Below are positions 63,060-64,000 of a stretch of 64,000 bases of DNA, piece after piece. Each line of letters starts with the position of its first letter. Within the stretch, counting starts at the first letter, position 1. Under the pieces are notes generated by a model. That model was not told the origin of the DNA and ran no database searches. It saw nothing but the letters and a program-made list of their open reading frames with translations. The DNA comes from Nereocystis luetkeana. Its lineage: Eukaryota; Sar; Phaeophyceae; Laminariales; Laminariaceae. Location: NCBI GenBank assembly GCA_031213475.1, contig JARUPZ010000014.1, forward strand, positions 5,801,674 to 5,865,673, given 5' to 3'. A program made the position numbers and the translations under genes.

Positions 63060-63740
63060 GCTATCTCACAAGGTATTGCCCCCCACAGCGACCCCTGTCG
63101 CCGGACGTAGTATGATACAACGTCCGACTATGTTGGACGGGCATCATTTTACAGGGTACGAGCCTTGTTAACTGGGCGAATCTGATGCAGGGAAATAACA
63201 GTCAACTCATCAAACCTTCGCCGCAGTCTCCAGTAGGCTGTAGCTTTAGTTGCGATGAAGGTGATCCTCGCTAGTTTCTGATCAATCGTTCGGTGGTGGC
63301 GATCGTGCGTTATAGCTTGTGGAAAAAACAATGGCCACCTACGATTCGATCTACACACTGCAAACGCTGAATACGAACGTTTAATGTCACAGTAAAAATA
63401 AGCACGTGGAAGTTAAACATCGCAGACCTCAGGAGCAGAAAGTGGTGAGCGTCAATCCCCAAACACGAGCAGCATGAAAGATAGCTTCTCCTGTGAACTA
63501 GAGATATTAGAATAGCTCGGATTCTGCTAGCTAGTATCAAGGTGGACGTTGCAAGTCGTGGTGATCAGTGGAGGGTGGTAAAGCTGAGTACCGGCTTGCA
63601 CTGCGCCGGTCCATACTCGTCACTTCAAGCGCGCGCCCAAAACAGTATATATGCTGGAATGAACGCAACAATACCGACGCTGGTTCAGTATACACTATCG
63701 GTCCTTCCGAAACAAAGTCGAAATCAGATGAGACAGTAGG
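63060..63740 (+). repeat. Block S-like copy 4 (pairs with 47850-48540)
   Basis: See 47850-48540. It follows the 3' flank of gene C at a similar distance. Confidence 0.55.
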
Positions 63741-64000
63741 TCCGCCCCCATATACTGGCAGAGCTAGAATCGTGTAGCTTTGGACTTATGTCCAACAGTA
63801 TAAACGGCGGACGCCTAGGTAACGCACTCGTTTGAGTCAACTGTAGGCTCGACTGCTTTCAGGCCTGTTTTCGTACGAAAACACCTATACTGCATCGTCG
63901 TTAACGACCTTGGACACGATCAATACGAACAAGGGCGCCATCGCTTCGTCTTTCTCGGGTGCATACGAGGATGGAGCGCGGCGAAAGGGCCGGGTCATCT
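63741..64000. other. No recognisable feature
   Basis: Only a 16-bp perfect palindrome (GTTTTCGTACGAAAAC) near 63868. Confidence 0.4.

Overview
The window looks like nuclear DNA of a brown alga (Phaeophyceae). Its only clearly recognisable genes are spliced copies of one family: secreted mannuronan C5-epimerases (ManC5-E) with a right-handed beta-helix and the catalytic DPHD motif. These enzymes convert D-mannuronate to L-guluronate in alginate, a brown-algal cell-wall polymer. Exon joins follow GT-AG. The intact genes share one seven-exon structure with exon lengths of 345 (or 351), 114, 216, 282, 79, 163 and 301 nt. I saw no tRNA, rRNA, bacterial operon or viral gene.

Layout. (1) 374-3461, minus strand: gene A, open over its first five exons and cut by the left window edge. 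(2) 3.5-9.8 kb: no recognised gene; a 300-bp tandem duplication, a copy of a dispersed block (called S here) and trinucleotide-rich DNA. (3) 9.8-15.7 kb: a minisatellite of about 60 copies of an 85-90 bp unit with nested higher-order duplication, flanked on both sides by S blocks in inverted orientation. (4) 16-23 kb: no recognised gene; a piggyBac-like MITE and an (AGC)n/(ACC)n microsatellite. (5) 23-61 kb: a direct tandem array of duplicated segments, each carrying a ManC5-E copy at a different stage of life: remnant E (23.1-24.3 kb), intact gene B (30622-34131), pseudogene D (41409-45624), remnant F (50.9-51.0 kb) and intact gene C (55992-60357). (6) 61-64 kb: short tandem repeats and another S block.

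The picture is a birth-and-death gene cluster. Genes B and C keep the reading frame, splice sites and DPHD motif, while D has lost its start codon, frame, several splice sites and the DPHD motif. E and F are isolated late exons. Because the spacer segments are paralogous, insertions can be dated against empty sites. This exposes a 112-bp TA-flanked MITE, a 40-bp-arm hairpin made by local inverted duplication, a short TTAGGG tract and a palindromic repeat family sitting in ManC5-E introns.

Limits: all homology statements come from reading the sequence by eye. Percent identities, family names for mobile elements and the species were not computed or searched.
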